A stretch of DNA of 44,552 bases from Actinomycetota bacterium (GCA_016870475.1 VGBO01000014.1:1-44552); one strand, 5' to 3'. Positions 33,876-41,913 are shown, counted from the stretch's first letter. The notes: generated by a model not told the origin, from the sequence alone. Numbers and translations: made by a program.

Positions 33876-34532
33876 ATGGACGACATCGCTCGACGGGCCG
33901 CACGACACGCGGCGCTCGGCGACCCCGTTCGCCTCGGCATCGTGGACGAGCTCTCACGGTCCGACCGGGCACCGGTCGAGCTCCGTCGCCGGTTCGGACT
34001 CGAGTCGAACCTGCTCGCCCACCACCTCGACGTGCTCGAAGGCGTCGGCCTGATCACGAGGTCGCAGTCGAGCGGCGATGGACGACGCCGCTACGTGCAC
34101 CTGCTCCGGGACACGCTCGACGCCGTCGGGTCCCATCCGCCGCTCGAACCGCAGGAGGCGTTGTTCGTGTGCACGGCGAACTCCGCCCGCAGCCAGCTCG
34201 CTGCGGCCCTCTGGCGCGCCCGCACCGGTGCCCCGGCGACGTCCGCCGGCACCCAACCCGCCGAACGAGTCCACCCGGGCGCCGTTGCCGCCGCCCGGCG
34301 CGCCGGGCTCGATCTCAGCGCTGCCCGCCCTCGTGCGGTTGCCTCGCTCCGCCGGATCCCGGCGCTCCGGATCACCGTGTGCGACCGCGCCTACGAGGAT
34401 CTCGACGCCACGGACAACTGGTTGCACTGGTCGATCACCGATCCCGTCCCGGCTGCGGACAGGGCTGCGTTCGATGCCGCGGTTCGCCAGATCGACGACC
34501 GCATCCGGACGATCACGAGGTCTGCGGCATGA
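33876..34532 (+). CDS. ArsR regulator fused to low-molecular-weight phosphatase/arsenate reductase domain
   Basis: This 218-residue fusion joins an ArsR-type winged helix (about 1-85, with LESNLLAHHLDVLEGVGLITRS) to a low-molecular-weight phosphatase fold (about 94-218). The second domain keeps the CX5R loop CTANSAR (C99-R105) and a late DP pair (D189-P190) for a general acid. It could sense arsenite and also reduce arsenate, or use the second domain as a sensor. I see no obvious arsenite-binding Cys cluster in the winged-helix half, so how it senses is unclear. The ATG at 33876 follows a TAGGGT box. It overlaps the aquaporin gene by 4 bases. Confidence 0.9.
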   Translation: MDDIARRAARHAALGDPVRLGIVDELSRSDRAPVELRRRFGLESNLLAHHLDVLEGVGLITRSQSSGDGRRRYVHLLRDTLDAVGSHPPLEPQEALFVCTANSARSQLAAALWRARTGAPATSAGTQPAERVHPGAVAAARRAGLDLSAARPRAVASLRRIPALRITVCDRAYEDLDATDNWLHWSITDPVPAADRAAFDAAVRQIDDRIRTITRSAA

Positions 34533-35221
34533 CGACCACGACCGATCACCGCGACCTCGCCCGTCGACTCCTCGCCGAAGCGCTCGGCACCTGTCTGCTG
34601 ATCGTCGCCGTCGTCGGATCGGGGATCATGGCGAGCCGCCTCTCCCCCGCCGACGTCGGCCTGCAGCTCCTCGAGAACGCTGCGGCGACGGCCGGCGCGC
34701 TGGTCGGACTCATCCTCATGTTCGGCGCCGTGTCCGGGGCGCACTTCAATCCCGTCGTCACGCTCGTCGACCGCCTGAGCGGGGCGATCTCCTGGCGGGA
34801 CGCCGGGGCGTACATGGTCGCCCAGACCCTCGGCGGCTGTGTCGGGACGGTGGTCGCGAACGTGATGTTCGAACTCGACGCCGTCACCTTGTCGACGAAG
34901 GAGCGGTCGTCAGCCGCCCTGTGGCTCTCCGAGGTCGTGGCGACGATCGGCCTGCTCCTCGTGATCAACGGCTGCGTTCGGACCGGCCGGGCGTCGGTCG
35001 TGCCGTTCGCGGTCGGGGCCTGGATCGGTGGTGCCTACTGGTTCACGTCGTCCACGAGCTTCGCGAACCCCGCTGTCACCGTCGCCCGGACCCTCACCGA
35101 CACCTTCGCGGGCATCGCACCCGCATCGGCGCCGGCTTTCGTCGCCATGCAGTTCCTCGGGGCGGTCATTGCCTTCTCCCTGATCCGAACCCTCTACCCG
35201 AACGAGGCCTCCGATGTCTGA
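34529..35221 (+). CDS. MIP-family aquaglyceroporin in an ars operon
   Basis: The 230-residue channel has six hydrophobic helices and two half-helix motifs, one variant (GAHFNPVV) and one normal (SFANPAV). The arginine that usually follows the second NPA directly is shifted (NPAVTVAR), which would alter the selectivity filter. In Sinorhizobium meliloti an aquaglyceroporin, AqpS, replaces an arsenite pump, letting arsenite made by ArsC flow out. The position between the ArsR fusion and arsC argues for the same job here. It overlaps both neighbours. Confidence 0.9.
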   Translation: MTTTTDHRDLARRLLAEALGTCLLIVAVVGSGIMASRLSPADVGLQLLENAAATAGALVGLILMFGAVSGAHFNPVVTLVDRLSGAISWRDAGAYMVAQTLGGCVGTVVANVMFELDAVTLSTKERSSAALWLSEVVATIGLLLVINGCVRTGRASVVPFAVGAWIGGAYWFTSSTSFANPAVTVARTLTDTFAGIAPASAPAFVAMQFLGAVIAFSLIRTLYPNEASDV

Positions 35222-35630
35222 CGACCGCCCGAGCGTGCTGTTCCTGTGCGTCCACAACGCCGGACGTTCACAGATGGCAGCCGGTTGGCTGCGCCATCTC
35301 GCCGGTGACCGGATCAGCGTGTACTCCGGTGGGTCGGCGCCGGCGTCGGAGATCAACCCGGCCGCAGTCGCTGCGATGGCGGAGGTCGGCGTCGACATCA
35401 CCGCGGAGTTCCCCAAGCCGTGGACCGACGAGATCGTCCGTGCCGCCGACGTCGTCGTGACCATGGGGTGCGGCGACGCGTGCCCGCTCTTCCCCGGCAA
35501 GCGCTACGAGGACTGGGTCCTCGAGGACCCCGCCGGCCAGGGCATCGATGCGGTGCGTCCCATCCGCGACGACATCCGGGAGCGAGTCGTCGGTCTCATG
35601 GCCTCGCTCGGCGTGGCGCCCGTCGTCTGA
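35214..35630 (+). CDS. arsC: Arsenate reductase ArsC, low-molecular-weight phosphatase type
   Basis: The 138-residue enzyme reduces arsenate to arsenite. It has the nucleophile loop CVHNAGRS (C12 to R18) and the pair C86/C90 in MGCGDACP, followed by FPGKRYEDW and LEDPAGQG. This closely spaced Cys pair is typical of actinobacterial ArsC proteins, some of which use mycothiol and mycoredoxin. The ATG lies inside the end of the aquaporin gene (8-base overlap). Substrate arsenate enters by phosphate transporters encoded elsewhere; arsenite would leave through the channel. Confidence 0.93.
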   Translation: MSDDRPSVLFLCVHNAGRSQMAAGWLRHLAGDRISVYSGGSAPASEINPAAVAAMAEVGVDITAEFPKPWTDEIVRAADVVVTMGCGDACPLFPGKRYEDWVLEDPAGQGIDAVRPIRDDIRERVVGLMASLGVAPVV

Positions 35631-35647
35631 TCCAGCTGGGGCCGCAC

Positions 35648-35653
35648 TACCGT
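35648..35653 (+). promoter_or_regulatory. Putative -10 box of the SDR gene
   Basis: TACCGT lies 47 bases before the GTG. The leader includes a strong GGGAGGAG ribosome binding site, so this gene is not leaderless. Confidence 0.3.
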
Positions 35654-35700
35654 CGCCGCTGCCGGGTCGGCTCCGACCGGCAGGGCGGGAGGAGACGGAC

Positions 35701-36459
35701 GTGCAGGACAGCGGAATCGCCGTGGTCACCGGCGCCGGGACCGGGATCGGGGCGGCGACAGCGGTCCGGCTCGCCCGGCGCGGGTTGCACGTGTGTTGCG
35801 TCGGTCGACGCCACGGTCCGCTCGCGGACGTCGTCGGTGCGGTCCAGCAGGCGGGCGGGAGTGCTGAAGCGATCTCCGCCGACTGCGGGACACCTGACGG
35901 CATCGCGTCGGTTGTCGCTGCGGTCGCCGAGCGGCCGGTCGCCGCGCTCGTGCATGCGGCCGGCGGGGGCCTCCCCGCGCCATTCCCCACGACGAGTTGG
36001 GACGACCTGTCGACGGCGCTCGCGACGAACCTCTATGGGCCGTTCTTCCTCACACAAGGCCTGCTCGACCGTCTGGTGCCGGGCGCCGGCATCGTGTTCG
36101 TCGGGTCGGTGTCGGCGGTGCGGGGGCGTAGCCGCTCGGTCGCGTACGGAGCGTCGAAAGCGGCGCTCATCGGACTGACCCGCAACCTCGCCGTGGAGCT
36201 CGGCCCGCGCGCTCGGGTGAACTGTGTGAGCCCTGGTCCGGTCGACACCGACATGCTCGAACGGTTCAACGAGGCGTCCACTGCGGGGATGTCGGAATGG
36301 CGACTCGACATGCTCGCCGCACACGACCGCACGCGCATCGTGCTCGGACGCATCGCAACCCCCGACGAGGTCGCCGCGACGATCGAACACCTCGCCCTCG
36401 ACGCCACGGCGATGACCGGGGTCGACGTGCCGAGCGACGTCGGCTACACGGGGAGCTGA
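35701..36459 (+). CDS. Short-chain dehydrogenase/reductase
   Basis: The 252-residue NAD(P)-dependent oxidoreductase has the cofactor loop TGAGTGIG (10-17), HAAGG, N110, and the catalytic set S136, Y149 and K153 (YGASK). After it, PGPVDTDM is typical of classical SDRs. The GTG at 35701 is preceded by GGGAGGAG at good distance. It may interconvert an alcohol and a ketone. It converges on the methyltransferase gene with only 4 bases between stops. Confidence 0.92.
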   Translation: MQDSGIAVVTGAGTGIGAATAVRLARRGLHVCCVGRRHGPLADVVGAVQQAGGSAEAISADCGTPDGIASVVAAVAERPVAALVHAAGGGLPAPFPTTSWDDLSTALATNLYGPFFLTQGLLDRLVPGAGIVFVGSVSAVRGRSRSVAYGASKAALIGLTRNLAVELGPRARVNCVSPGPVDTDMLERFNEASTAGMSEWRLDMLAAHDRTRIVLGRIATPDEVAATIEHLALDATAMTGVDVPSDVGYTGS

Positions 36460-36468
36460 GCGCTCAGC
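36455..36468. terminator. Perfect 14-bp palindrome holding both stop codons
   Basis: GCTGAGCGCTCAGC is a perfect palindrome. Its left half contains the TGA of the SDR gene, and its right half the TGA of the convergent methyltransferase gene. As RNA it forms a 5-bp hairpin on either strand. It has no T-run, so a bidirectional terminator role is only possible. Confidence 0.3.
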
Positions 36469-37321
36469 CTCTCGGGCGAAGTGCCCGCCGGACCCGGCGA
36501 GCGACCGACTCGGCGGCGCGCACCGGGTCGCTCATCGTGCGGCGGACCCGCCCGCCGAGGGTGCGGGCACGGTCCATCTGCGCTCGGTGTTCGGCGTCGA
36601 TCACCTTGTCGGCTTTCAAGCCCTCGAGCTCCTCGAAGGTCGGCCGGCCCGTCATGCGGTCGACCGGGCGCGAGCGGGTCCGCTTCTCGAGCACCACCAT
36701 GCTGTCGTGCACGTGCACGGCGTCGACGGTCCGGGTCCAGTCGTTCACATCGTGGCCCGGCACACGCCCGTGGAACGCGTGCATGTCGTCGATCCGCTCG
36801 GCGAGCCATGCCATGAACGTGTCCGGTCGACCGGGCCCGCCGTCGAAGGACGGCCAGTAGTTCGTGTGCAGGTCCTCGACGATGTACGTACCACCCTCGG
36901 CGAGCGCGGACCACAGGTGGGTGATCGAGGCGATCTGGTGCGCGGGCAGGTGGCTGCCGTCGTCGAGGATCACGTCGAACGGCCCGTGTCGGTCGATGAG
37001 GCGCTGCAGGAACGCCCGGTCCGACTGGTCACCGACCTCGAGGGGGATGCCCCGCTCGGCGAGCGATGCGACCCTCGGGTTGATGTCGGCCCCGACGATC
37101 CGTGCCCGCGGCCCGAAGTAGGCGCGCCACATCTGCAACGACCCGCCGTGCGCGACACCGATCTCGAGCATCGTGAGCCGCTTCCAGCGGTAGCGGCCGA
37201 GGTAGCGCTCGTAGACGGGGAAGTAGTGCAGCCACTTGTGGATCATGCGCCCACCGTTGCGGTCGACATAGCGACGCGACCACCCTGGGTCCTGATCCCC
37301 TGGGACCGCACGATCGAACAC
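36464..37321 (-). CDS. Class I SAM-dependent methyltransferase, MycE/TylF-like
   Basis: This 285-residue protein has the SAM loop EIGVAHGGS (53-61), VGADINPR, and the metal-binding-type motif DDGSH (120-124) followed by a VEDLHTNYW stretch. The DDGSH and ED...YW features are shared with MycE/TylF sugar O-methyltransferases that methylate macrolide sugars. Here no macrolide genes lie nearby, so the acceptor could be another sugar or polyol. The C-terminal tail is rich in Arg. The GTG start at 37321 lies 10 bases after the selenoprotein stop; a start at the ATG of MIHKW is also possible. Confidence 0.8.
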   Translation of the reverse strand: MFDRAVPGDQDPGWSRRYVDRNGGRMIHKWLHYFPVYERYLGRYRWKRLTMLEIGVAHGGSLQMWRAYFGPRARIVGADINPRVASLAERGIPLEVGDQSDRAFLQRLIDRHGPFDVILDDGSHLPAHQIASITHLWSALAEGGTYIVEDLHTNYWPSFDGGPGRPDTFMAWLAERIDDMHAFHGRVPGHDVNDWTRTVDAVHVHDSMVVLEKRTRSRPVDRMTGRPTFEELEGLKADKVIDAEHRAQMDRARTLGGRVRRTMSDPVRAAESVARRVRRALRPRG

Positions 37322-37330
37322 GTCGGGAGG

Positions 37331-39034
37331 TTACGACACCACCGGCGAGGGGCGAACGACCTTCGCCGTCGGGAAGCCGAGCATGCCGTTGTGCGCGAAG
37401 ACGTAGGCGTTCGTGCGCAGCGGGTCGCCGGTCACGGCGATCTGGATGTGCGATGGGTCCGTGACGATGGGGACGAGCCGGTCGGGTGACGTCCCCTGGC
37501 CGAAGACCGGTGCGGCAACCCGCAGGTTGACGAGATCGTTCAGTGTGCGCCGCCCCGGCACGAGGTTCGTCCATTCGCCGAGGTACTGCTCGAAACGCCG
37601 GGCCGGGATGCGGGCCCGTTCCCACAACGCCTCACGGAGGCGGTCCTTCGACCAACCGGCAGCTGCGATCGTGCGGGCGAGCACCGGGCTCAACAGCAAC
37701 AACGGCCGGTAGGTGTTCGACGCGACGCCGACGGTGAACACGTACTCCCACCCGCCGATCTTCACGAGTGCGTCGGCGAGGTAGTCGAGCATCTGCTCGG
37801 GTGTCTGCCCGTACACCGAGGTGACGACACCGCCGCCCGTGAAGCGCGCGATCGTCACGGCGTCGACGCCCGCGGCGATCCCGTGGTCGGCTGCGAGCGG
37901 CGGCCAACCGATCTCGGTGAGCACCGCTTCGTTCTCCGCCATCGCAACACGCCAGGTGTTGCCGTACGTCGCCTTGTCCGTCTCCCAGGGGAGAAACCCT
38001 GCGACGTTGCGCAGGTAGATCCGCACGAACCGGCCGACGGAGGTGTTCGCCTGGAACCCGTCGCGTAGCGCACCCTGCTCGTCGTTGAAGCCGAGCCGTC
38101 GAGCGATCGGGCCGTTCACCGTCACGAGCGTCTCCGCCCCGGGCGTGTTGCCGGAGTGTTCGATGCCGTATGCCGGGTCGGCGAGCGCTTCGGCGATGGC
38201 GAGGAGCACGGGCATGTACTCGGGTCGGCAGCCCGCCATCACACCGTTCACAGCGACGGACTGCACCGTTGCGGCCCGACGATCCGGCAGCAGGGGGCCG
38301 AAGCTGTGGCCGGGGTCGAGGTCGCTGTGCGCGAGGAACGCATCGATCGCGCCGACGGTCGGCGGCACGACAGGTAGCCCGTCGCTCCAGCGTCGTTCGA
38401 GGAAGTGGCGGTTCACCTCCTCGAAACTGCCGCGGAAGACGACCTCGGTCGGCCCCGGGTCGGCCGTGTCGATGCCGATGTCGAACTGCGTGCAGAGATT
38501 CGCTATCACCTGCTCGAGCGTGTGCTCGGCGATGTTGCGTTCGAGTTCGTCGACGGTCTGCGTGTCGACGTGCCCGGGGACGACGGCAACGGGGAGGTTC
38601 GGCATGCCGAGCCCGCCCGCCGTGGCGGAAGCCTGGCCGACGAACCCTTCGCAGACGAGCGATGAGGTCGGGACCCCGGCGAGTTCAGCAGCGGCGGATG
38701 CCCGCAACACGGCGGGCGTGCAGCTGCCTCAACAACCCATCCCGGAGATGACGGCGTCGACCCCGAGTTCACCCAGGCGACGCCCGAGCCCTTCGAGCAC
38801 CTCATGTTCGCCGGCGCCGTGCGTCGTGCCGAACGCCTCATAGGACACGAAGGAGAGGCCGGGGATCCGCGCCTGCAGCTCGCGCTCGAGGATCGGGAAG
38901 ATTTCCTCGCCCCGGAACATGTAGTCCCACAGGAACGCGATCCGACGACCTTCGAGCGACGTCGGACGCGGGGCGAGCGCGACCGGTTCGGCGGTGCGTG
39001 GGCTACGTGGCCAGACGACGGCGTAGTCGTTCAT
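37331..39034 (-). CDS. UGSC-family selenoprotein with C-terminal domain (in-frame TGA = Sec102)
   Basis: One open frame runs from the ATG at 39034 to 37331, interrupted only by TGA at 38729-38731. Read as selenocysteine it gives 567 residues with ISGMGC-U-GSCTPAV at the switch; both halves are needed for the fold. The N-terminal part (about 1-205: RRIAFLWDYMFRGEE, ELGVDAVISGMGC) matches what I recall of the UGSC (seleno)protein family, where U or Cys precedes GSC, so a thiol/selenol redox role is likely. From about 210 a second domain follows, with DGLPVVPPT (218-226), GCRPEYMP and TVNGPIARRLGFN; I do not recognise a function for it. A SECIS-like hairpin lies right after the TGA. An alternative is a nonsense-mutated pseudogene, but the conserved sequence and hairpin argue against that. 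Confidence 0.85.
38700..38717 (-). promoter_or_regulatory. Bacterial SECIS element after the UGSC TGA
   Basis: On the minus strand, 11 bases after the TGA, GCCCGC pairs perfectly with GCGGGC around the loop CGTGTT. Known bacterial SECIS hairpins sit just downstream of the UGA with the apical loop about 16-37 bases away and a G among its first two bases. Here the loop starts 18 bases after the TGA and its second base is G. Confidence 0.75.
38729..38731 (-). other. Selenocysteine codon (TGA) of the UGSC protein
   Basis: TGA in the frame of the gene, flanked by TGT (Cys) before and GGC AGC TGC (Gly-Ser-Cys) after. In family members lacking selenocysteine this place is a Cys. The selenosulfide pair U102/C105 would be the active site. 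Confidence 0.8.
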
Positions 39035-39040
39035 GGCCTT

Positions 39041-39046
39041 TACCTA
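39041..39046 (-). promoter_or_regulatory. Imperfect -10 box of the UGSC gene
   Basis: TAGGTA on the minus strand ends 6 bases before the ATG. The last base differs from the usual T. The spacer AAGGCC may also act as a weak ribosome binding site, so leaderless or very short leadered translation are both possible. Confidence 0.3.
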
Positions 39047-39076
39047 GCAGGTCGGGCGGGCATTGCGTCGCCGCCG

Positions 39077-39082
39077 TAAGGT
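39077..39082 (+). promoter_or_regulatory. Leaderless -10 box of the LLM oxidoreductase
   Basis: TAAGGT, 6 bases before the ATG at 39089. It is divergent from the UGSC gene promoter about 30 bases away, so the two genes share one control region. Confidence 0.5.
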
Positions 39083-39088
39083 GCGCGC

Positions 39089-40318
39089 ATGGCCCGCCTC
39101 CGCTTCGGCGCATTCCTGGCACCGCACCACCCGGTCGGCGAACACCCGATGCTGTTGTTCCGCCGGGACATCGACTTCGCTGCGCACCTCGACCGTTTGG
39201 GCTTCGACGAGTTCTGGTGCGGGGAGCACCACTCCTCAGGTTGGGAGACGATCGGATCGCCCGAACTGCTGCTCGCCGCGGCGGCGGAACGAACGAGTCG
39301 GATCCGCCTCGGTACCGGCGTCATCTCCCTCCCCTACCACCACCCCTTCAACGTCGCGCAACGCATCGTGCAGCTCGATCACATGTCGGGTGGCCGGATC
39401 ATCTTCGGATCCGGGCCCGGGGCGTTGCCGTCGGATGCGCACACGCTCGGTATCGACCCGATGACGCAGCGAGATCGCCAGGACGAGGCGATCGGGGTCA
39501 TCACCCGTCTCCTCGCCGGCGAGCCGCGTTTCAGCCACGAATCGGATTGGTTCACGCTGCGCGACGCCCAGTTGCAGCTGCTGCCGCTGCAGGAGACGGT
39601 TCCCCAAGCGGTCGCGTCGATGATCAGTCCGTCGGGGATGACGCTCGCCGGGAAGTACGGGATCGGCGCGCTGTCGATCGGCTCGATGGCGGGTGACGGA
39701 ATCCTCGCGTTGCCCACCCAGTGGGGGTTCGCCGAGTCCGCCGCCGCAGAGCACGGCCGCACGGTCGACCGGGGTTCGTGGCGGGTGCTGATGTCCTGGC
39801 ACATCGCCGAGACGAGGGAACGGGCGCGAGCGGAGGCTCGCCACGGCCTGCAGCGTTGGCACAACGAGTACATCGTCGACACGCTCGCCCGCCCTGGTGC
39901 CGTGCGCTACGACGACCCCGACGAGGCGCTCGAGGCGGTCTGTCGGGGGACGATCACCTCCGCCACCACCCAAGCGGCCGTCGTGGGCACCCCCGACGAC
40001 CTGGTCGAGTTCATCCGGACCATGCAGCGTGTCACCGGCGGTTTCGGTGTCGCGGTGGGGTTCGCGCACGACTGGGCCGACCGGGAGGCGACGTTGCGGA
40101 GCTGGGAGCTCGTCGCCCGTTACGTGGTCCCCGAACTCAACGGCTACATCAACCCGCTCCGGGAGAGCATGGCGTTCGTTCGTTCGAACCGCGCGGCGTT
40201 CGAACGCGCCCAACAGGCGGTGCTTGCGAAGATCGCCGCCGATCCGGCCGCCGCCGCAGCGTTCGAGCGCACGAAGGCCGGCTCGCAGACGGACGATCCG
40301 AACACGCACGCCGACTGA
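39089..40318 (+). CDS. LLM-class (luciferase-like) flavin-dependent oxidoreductase
   Basis: The 409-residue protein has the bacterial luciferase-like TIM barrel: LRFGAFLAPHHP at the start, FDEFWCGEHHSSGWE with the EHH motif, IRLGTGVISLPYHHPFNVAQRIVQLDHMSGGR and GSGPGALPSDA. Such enzymes are flavin-dependent monooxygenases using reduced flavin from a partner, or F420-dependent dehydrogenases. The HHPF and LDHMSGGR strings are common to the FMNH2 group. The flavin reductase at 15531-16115 is one possible supplier. The C-terminal 60 residues (about 350-409) form a helical tail. Confidence 0.9.
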   Translation: MARLRFGAFLAPHHPVGEHPMLLFRRDIDFAAHLDRLGFDEFWCGEHHSSGWETIGSPELLLAAAAERTSRIRLGTGVISLPYHHPFNVAQRIVQLDHMSGGRIIFGSGPGALPSDAHTLGIDPMTQRDRQDEAIGVITRLLAGEPRFSHESDWFTLRDAQLQLLPLQETVPQAVASMISPSGMTLAGKYGIGALSIGSMAGDGILALPTQWGFAESAAAEHGRTVDRGSWRVLMSWHIAETRERARAEARHGLQRWHNEYIVDTLARPGAVRYDDPDEALEAVCRGTITSATTQAAVVGTPDDLVEFIRTMQRVTGGFGVAVGFAHDWADREATLRSWELVARYVVPELNGYINPLRESMAFVRSNRAAFERAQQAVLAKIAADPAAAAAFERTKAGSQTDDPNTHAD

Positions 40319-40392
40319 CCGGGTCGTTCGCCGCAGTGCGGCGTCGTAGCGGCCGTCATTGCGGATCGGACACGGGTCCACGCGCCGGCCGA

Positions 40393-40398
40393 TACGGT
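40393..40398 (+). promoter_or_regulatory. Leaderless -10 box of the deacetylase gene
   Basis: TACGGT, 8 bases before the GTG at 40407. The spacer is GCAGGGCG; a GGG in it is too close to the start to be an efficient ribosome binding site. Confidence 0.4.
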
Positions 40399-40406
40399 GC
40401 AGGGCG

Positions 40407-41054
40407 GTGGACGCTCCGGTCGTAACCCTCAGCTTCGACAACGGGCCGACGGTCGGCGTCACCGACGTGGTGCTCGACGAGCTCGCTCGGCGCGGGATCA
40501 CCGCCTACTTCTTCGTGGTGGGACGTCCGCTGCAGCGACCGGGTGCGCGGGACCTCCTCGTGCGAGCCCGCGCCGAGGGCCATCTCGTCGGCAACCACAG
40601 CGCCACGCACCGCATCGCTCTCGGCGAGCTCGCCGACCCGGTAGCGGTCGACGCCGAGATCGACGGCTGCGAAGCACTTCTCGACGGGCTCCGTTCGGAT
40701 CCGCCGCTGTTCCGGCCGTTCGGCAACGGTGGCGTGCTCGACGGCCGCCTGCTCGGCGACCGAGCCGTCGAACGCCTCGTCGGAGGCGGGTATACGACGG
40801 TGCTGTGGAACTCGGTGCCGCACGACTGGGACGACCCGGACGGCTGGGTGACGACCGCGCTCACTGATGTCGAGGCGCACGCCCACACCGTGATGGTCCT
40901 CCACGACACGCCGGGCGCATGCGTCGCACGCCTGCCCGAGCTCCTCGACCGCCTCGAGGCTCGCGGTGCCCGCTTCACGCTCGATCTCCCCGGCGACTGC
41001 CTCGCGACCGTCGCCGGGCGGCTGACGCCCGTGCTCGAGACGCTCACCGTCTGA
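40407..41054 (+). CDS. Polysaccharide deacetylase (NodB-type) with D-to-N change
   Basis: A 215-residue carbohydrate esterase family 4-like protein. Motif 1 reads SFDNGPT, with D11 kept but the second Asp, which normally binds the metal, replaced by N12. Motif 2 HSATH (H64, H68) and motif 3 RPFG (R103-G106) are normal, as are LWNSVPHDW and VLHDTPG. It may deacetylate cell-wall or other N-acetylated sugars, or act with altered metal use. No signal peptide is visible, which is unusual for a cell-wall enzyme and suggests a cytoplasmic or unconventional substrate. Confidence 0.85.
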   Translation: MDAPVVTLSFDNGPTVGVTDVVLDELARRGITAYFFVVGRPLQRPGARDLLVRARAEGHLVGNHSATHRIALGELADPVAVDAEIDGCEALLDGLRSDPPLFRPFGNGGVLDGRLLGDRAVERLVGGGYTTVLWNSVPHDWDDPDGWVTTALTDVEAHAHTVMVLHDTPGACVARLPELLDRLEARGARFTLDLPGDCLATVAGRLTPVLETLTV

Positions 41055-41078
41055 CGGTGACCCCGGTCGGACGGCCGG

Positions 41079-41492
41079 TCAGCGGTGATCGGGGTGTCGC
41101 ACCGCAATGACGTCGAGGCCGTCAATGCCCTCGAAGTCACCCGGGTTGCACGTGTGTACGGGGAGCCCGTTCGCAATCGCGGTCGCGGCGATCATTGCGT
41201 CGTAGGAGCGTGCGGCGGACTTCCGCCCATCACGAAGGAGCGACGCCGAGACTGCGCCGAATGCCCGCGCCGCTGCGGCGTCGAAGGGCAAGGGGTCGAA
41301 GTCGGATTCGGCAGCCTGGAGGTGAGCCTGCCGTGCGGCCCGCTCCGAGGTCGACGTTGCGACGAGCGATCCGACCGACAGCTCTGCGAGTGTGACCGTC
41401 GTTTTCCGGGGAACATCCGGCAAGGCCGCGACGTCATCGATCCGCCCGAGCAGGAGCAGGGTGCTGGTGTCGAGTACGCCGCGGTCGGTCAC
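41079..41492 (-). CDS. PIN-domain toxin (VapC-like)
   Basis: The 137-residue protein is a PIN-fold ribonuclease. Acidic residues that build the metal site are visible: D8 in VLDTSTLLLL, E37 in TLAELSVG, D98 in SYDAMIAATAIANG and D119 near PGDF. It overlaps the upstream antitoxin gene by 4 bases, the usual arrangement that makes antitoxin first. Targets of related VapC toxins are tRNAs or rRNA. Confidence 0.92.
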   Translation of the reverse strand: MTDRGVLDTSTLLLLGRIDDVAALPDVPRKTTVTLAELSVGSLVATSTSERAARQAHLQAAESDFDPLPFDAAAARAFGAVSASLLRDGRKSAARSYDAMIAATAIANGLPVHTCNPGDFEGIDGLDVIAVRHPDHR

Positions 41493-41725
41493 AACGCTGC
41501 GTCGACGACGGCGTCGATGTCGCGCTGCAACGCCGACGGATCAACGACAGGAAGGGTTCGTCGGCGGCGGATCAGCTCGGCACGCGTCACGCCGGGGCCG
41601 GGGAGCGGAACGAGTTCGGCGACCGGGCGCCCATCGCGTGTGACGACGAGTCGTTCGCCTCGCTCGATTCGAGCGACCACGTCACCGCCGTGGTTGCTGA
41701 GATCTCGGATCGTGACTGCGTCCAC
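41489..41725 (-). CDS. Phd/YefM-type antitoxin
   Basis: The 78-residue protein starts with VDAVTIRDLSNHGGDVVARIERGERLVVTRDGRPVAELVPL, the type II antitoxin pattern with an N-terminal DNA-binding fold. The basic RRRR-LPVVDPSALQRDI tail should wrap the PIN toxin. The frame is open upstream, but the GTG at 41725, 6 bases after TACGAT, gives the family N-terminus. It probably represses its own promoter together with the toxin. Confidence 0.9.
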   Translation of the reverse strand: MDAVTIRDLSNHGGDVVARIERGERLVVTRDGRPVAELVPLPGPGVTRAELIRRRRTLPVVDPSALQRDIDAVVDAAL

Positions 41726-41731
41726 GCACCG

Positions 41732-41737
41732 ATCGTA
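41732..41737 (-). promoter_or_regulatory. Leaderless -10 box of the toxin-antitoxin pair
   Basis: TACGAT on the minus strand, 6 bases before the antitoxin GTG. The 162 bases between this box and the DUF3179 promoter are the largest space without a gene in the window; I see no RNA gene or repeat in it. Confidence 0.4.
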
Positions 41738-41899
41738 TGACCCGTGATACGCCAGCGCCTCAGACGAGGACGCCGGGTGGGCCGTCGATCCTGTCGCCGC
41801 TGCCCTGTCGGATCGCGTCGACGAGCTCCCGCAGGGGACCAGGGCCGGACGCTGCCTGGCGCACGAGCGAATCTCGCTGCGTCCGAGCACGGCGACCGA

Positions 41900-41905
41900 T
41901 ACGGT
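41900..41905 (+). promoter_or_regulatory. Leaderless -10 box of the DUF3179 gene
   Basis: TACGGT, 8 bases before the ATG at 41914. The ten bases GATACGGTGC also precede the deacetylase GTG with nearly the same spacing. Confidence 0.4.
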
Positions 41906-41913
41906 GCGGGCGG

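Noticed and set aside
37331-39034. Possibility that the gene at this place is a pseudogene split by a nonsense mutation
   Set aside because: The only stop is TGA, in a UGSC context, with a hairpin at SECIS distance and no other damage in 567 codons. A second gene in the window shows the same layout.
41055-41078. Short GC repeats between the deacetylase and toxin genes as a terminator
   Set aside because: Only short, interrupted pairings can be drawn and there is no T-run, so it cannot be told apart from GC-rich background.
41737-41913. In-frame upstream extension of the DUF3179 gene
   Set aside because: It would add an Arg/Pro/Ser-rich stretch before a typical lipoprotein signal. The ATG at 41914, 8 bases after TACGGT, is the better start.
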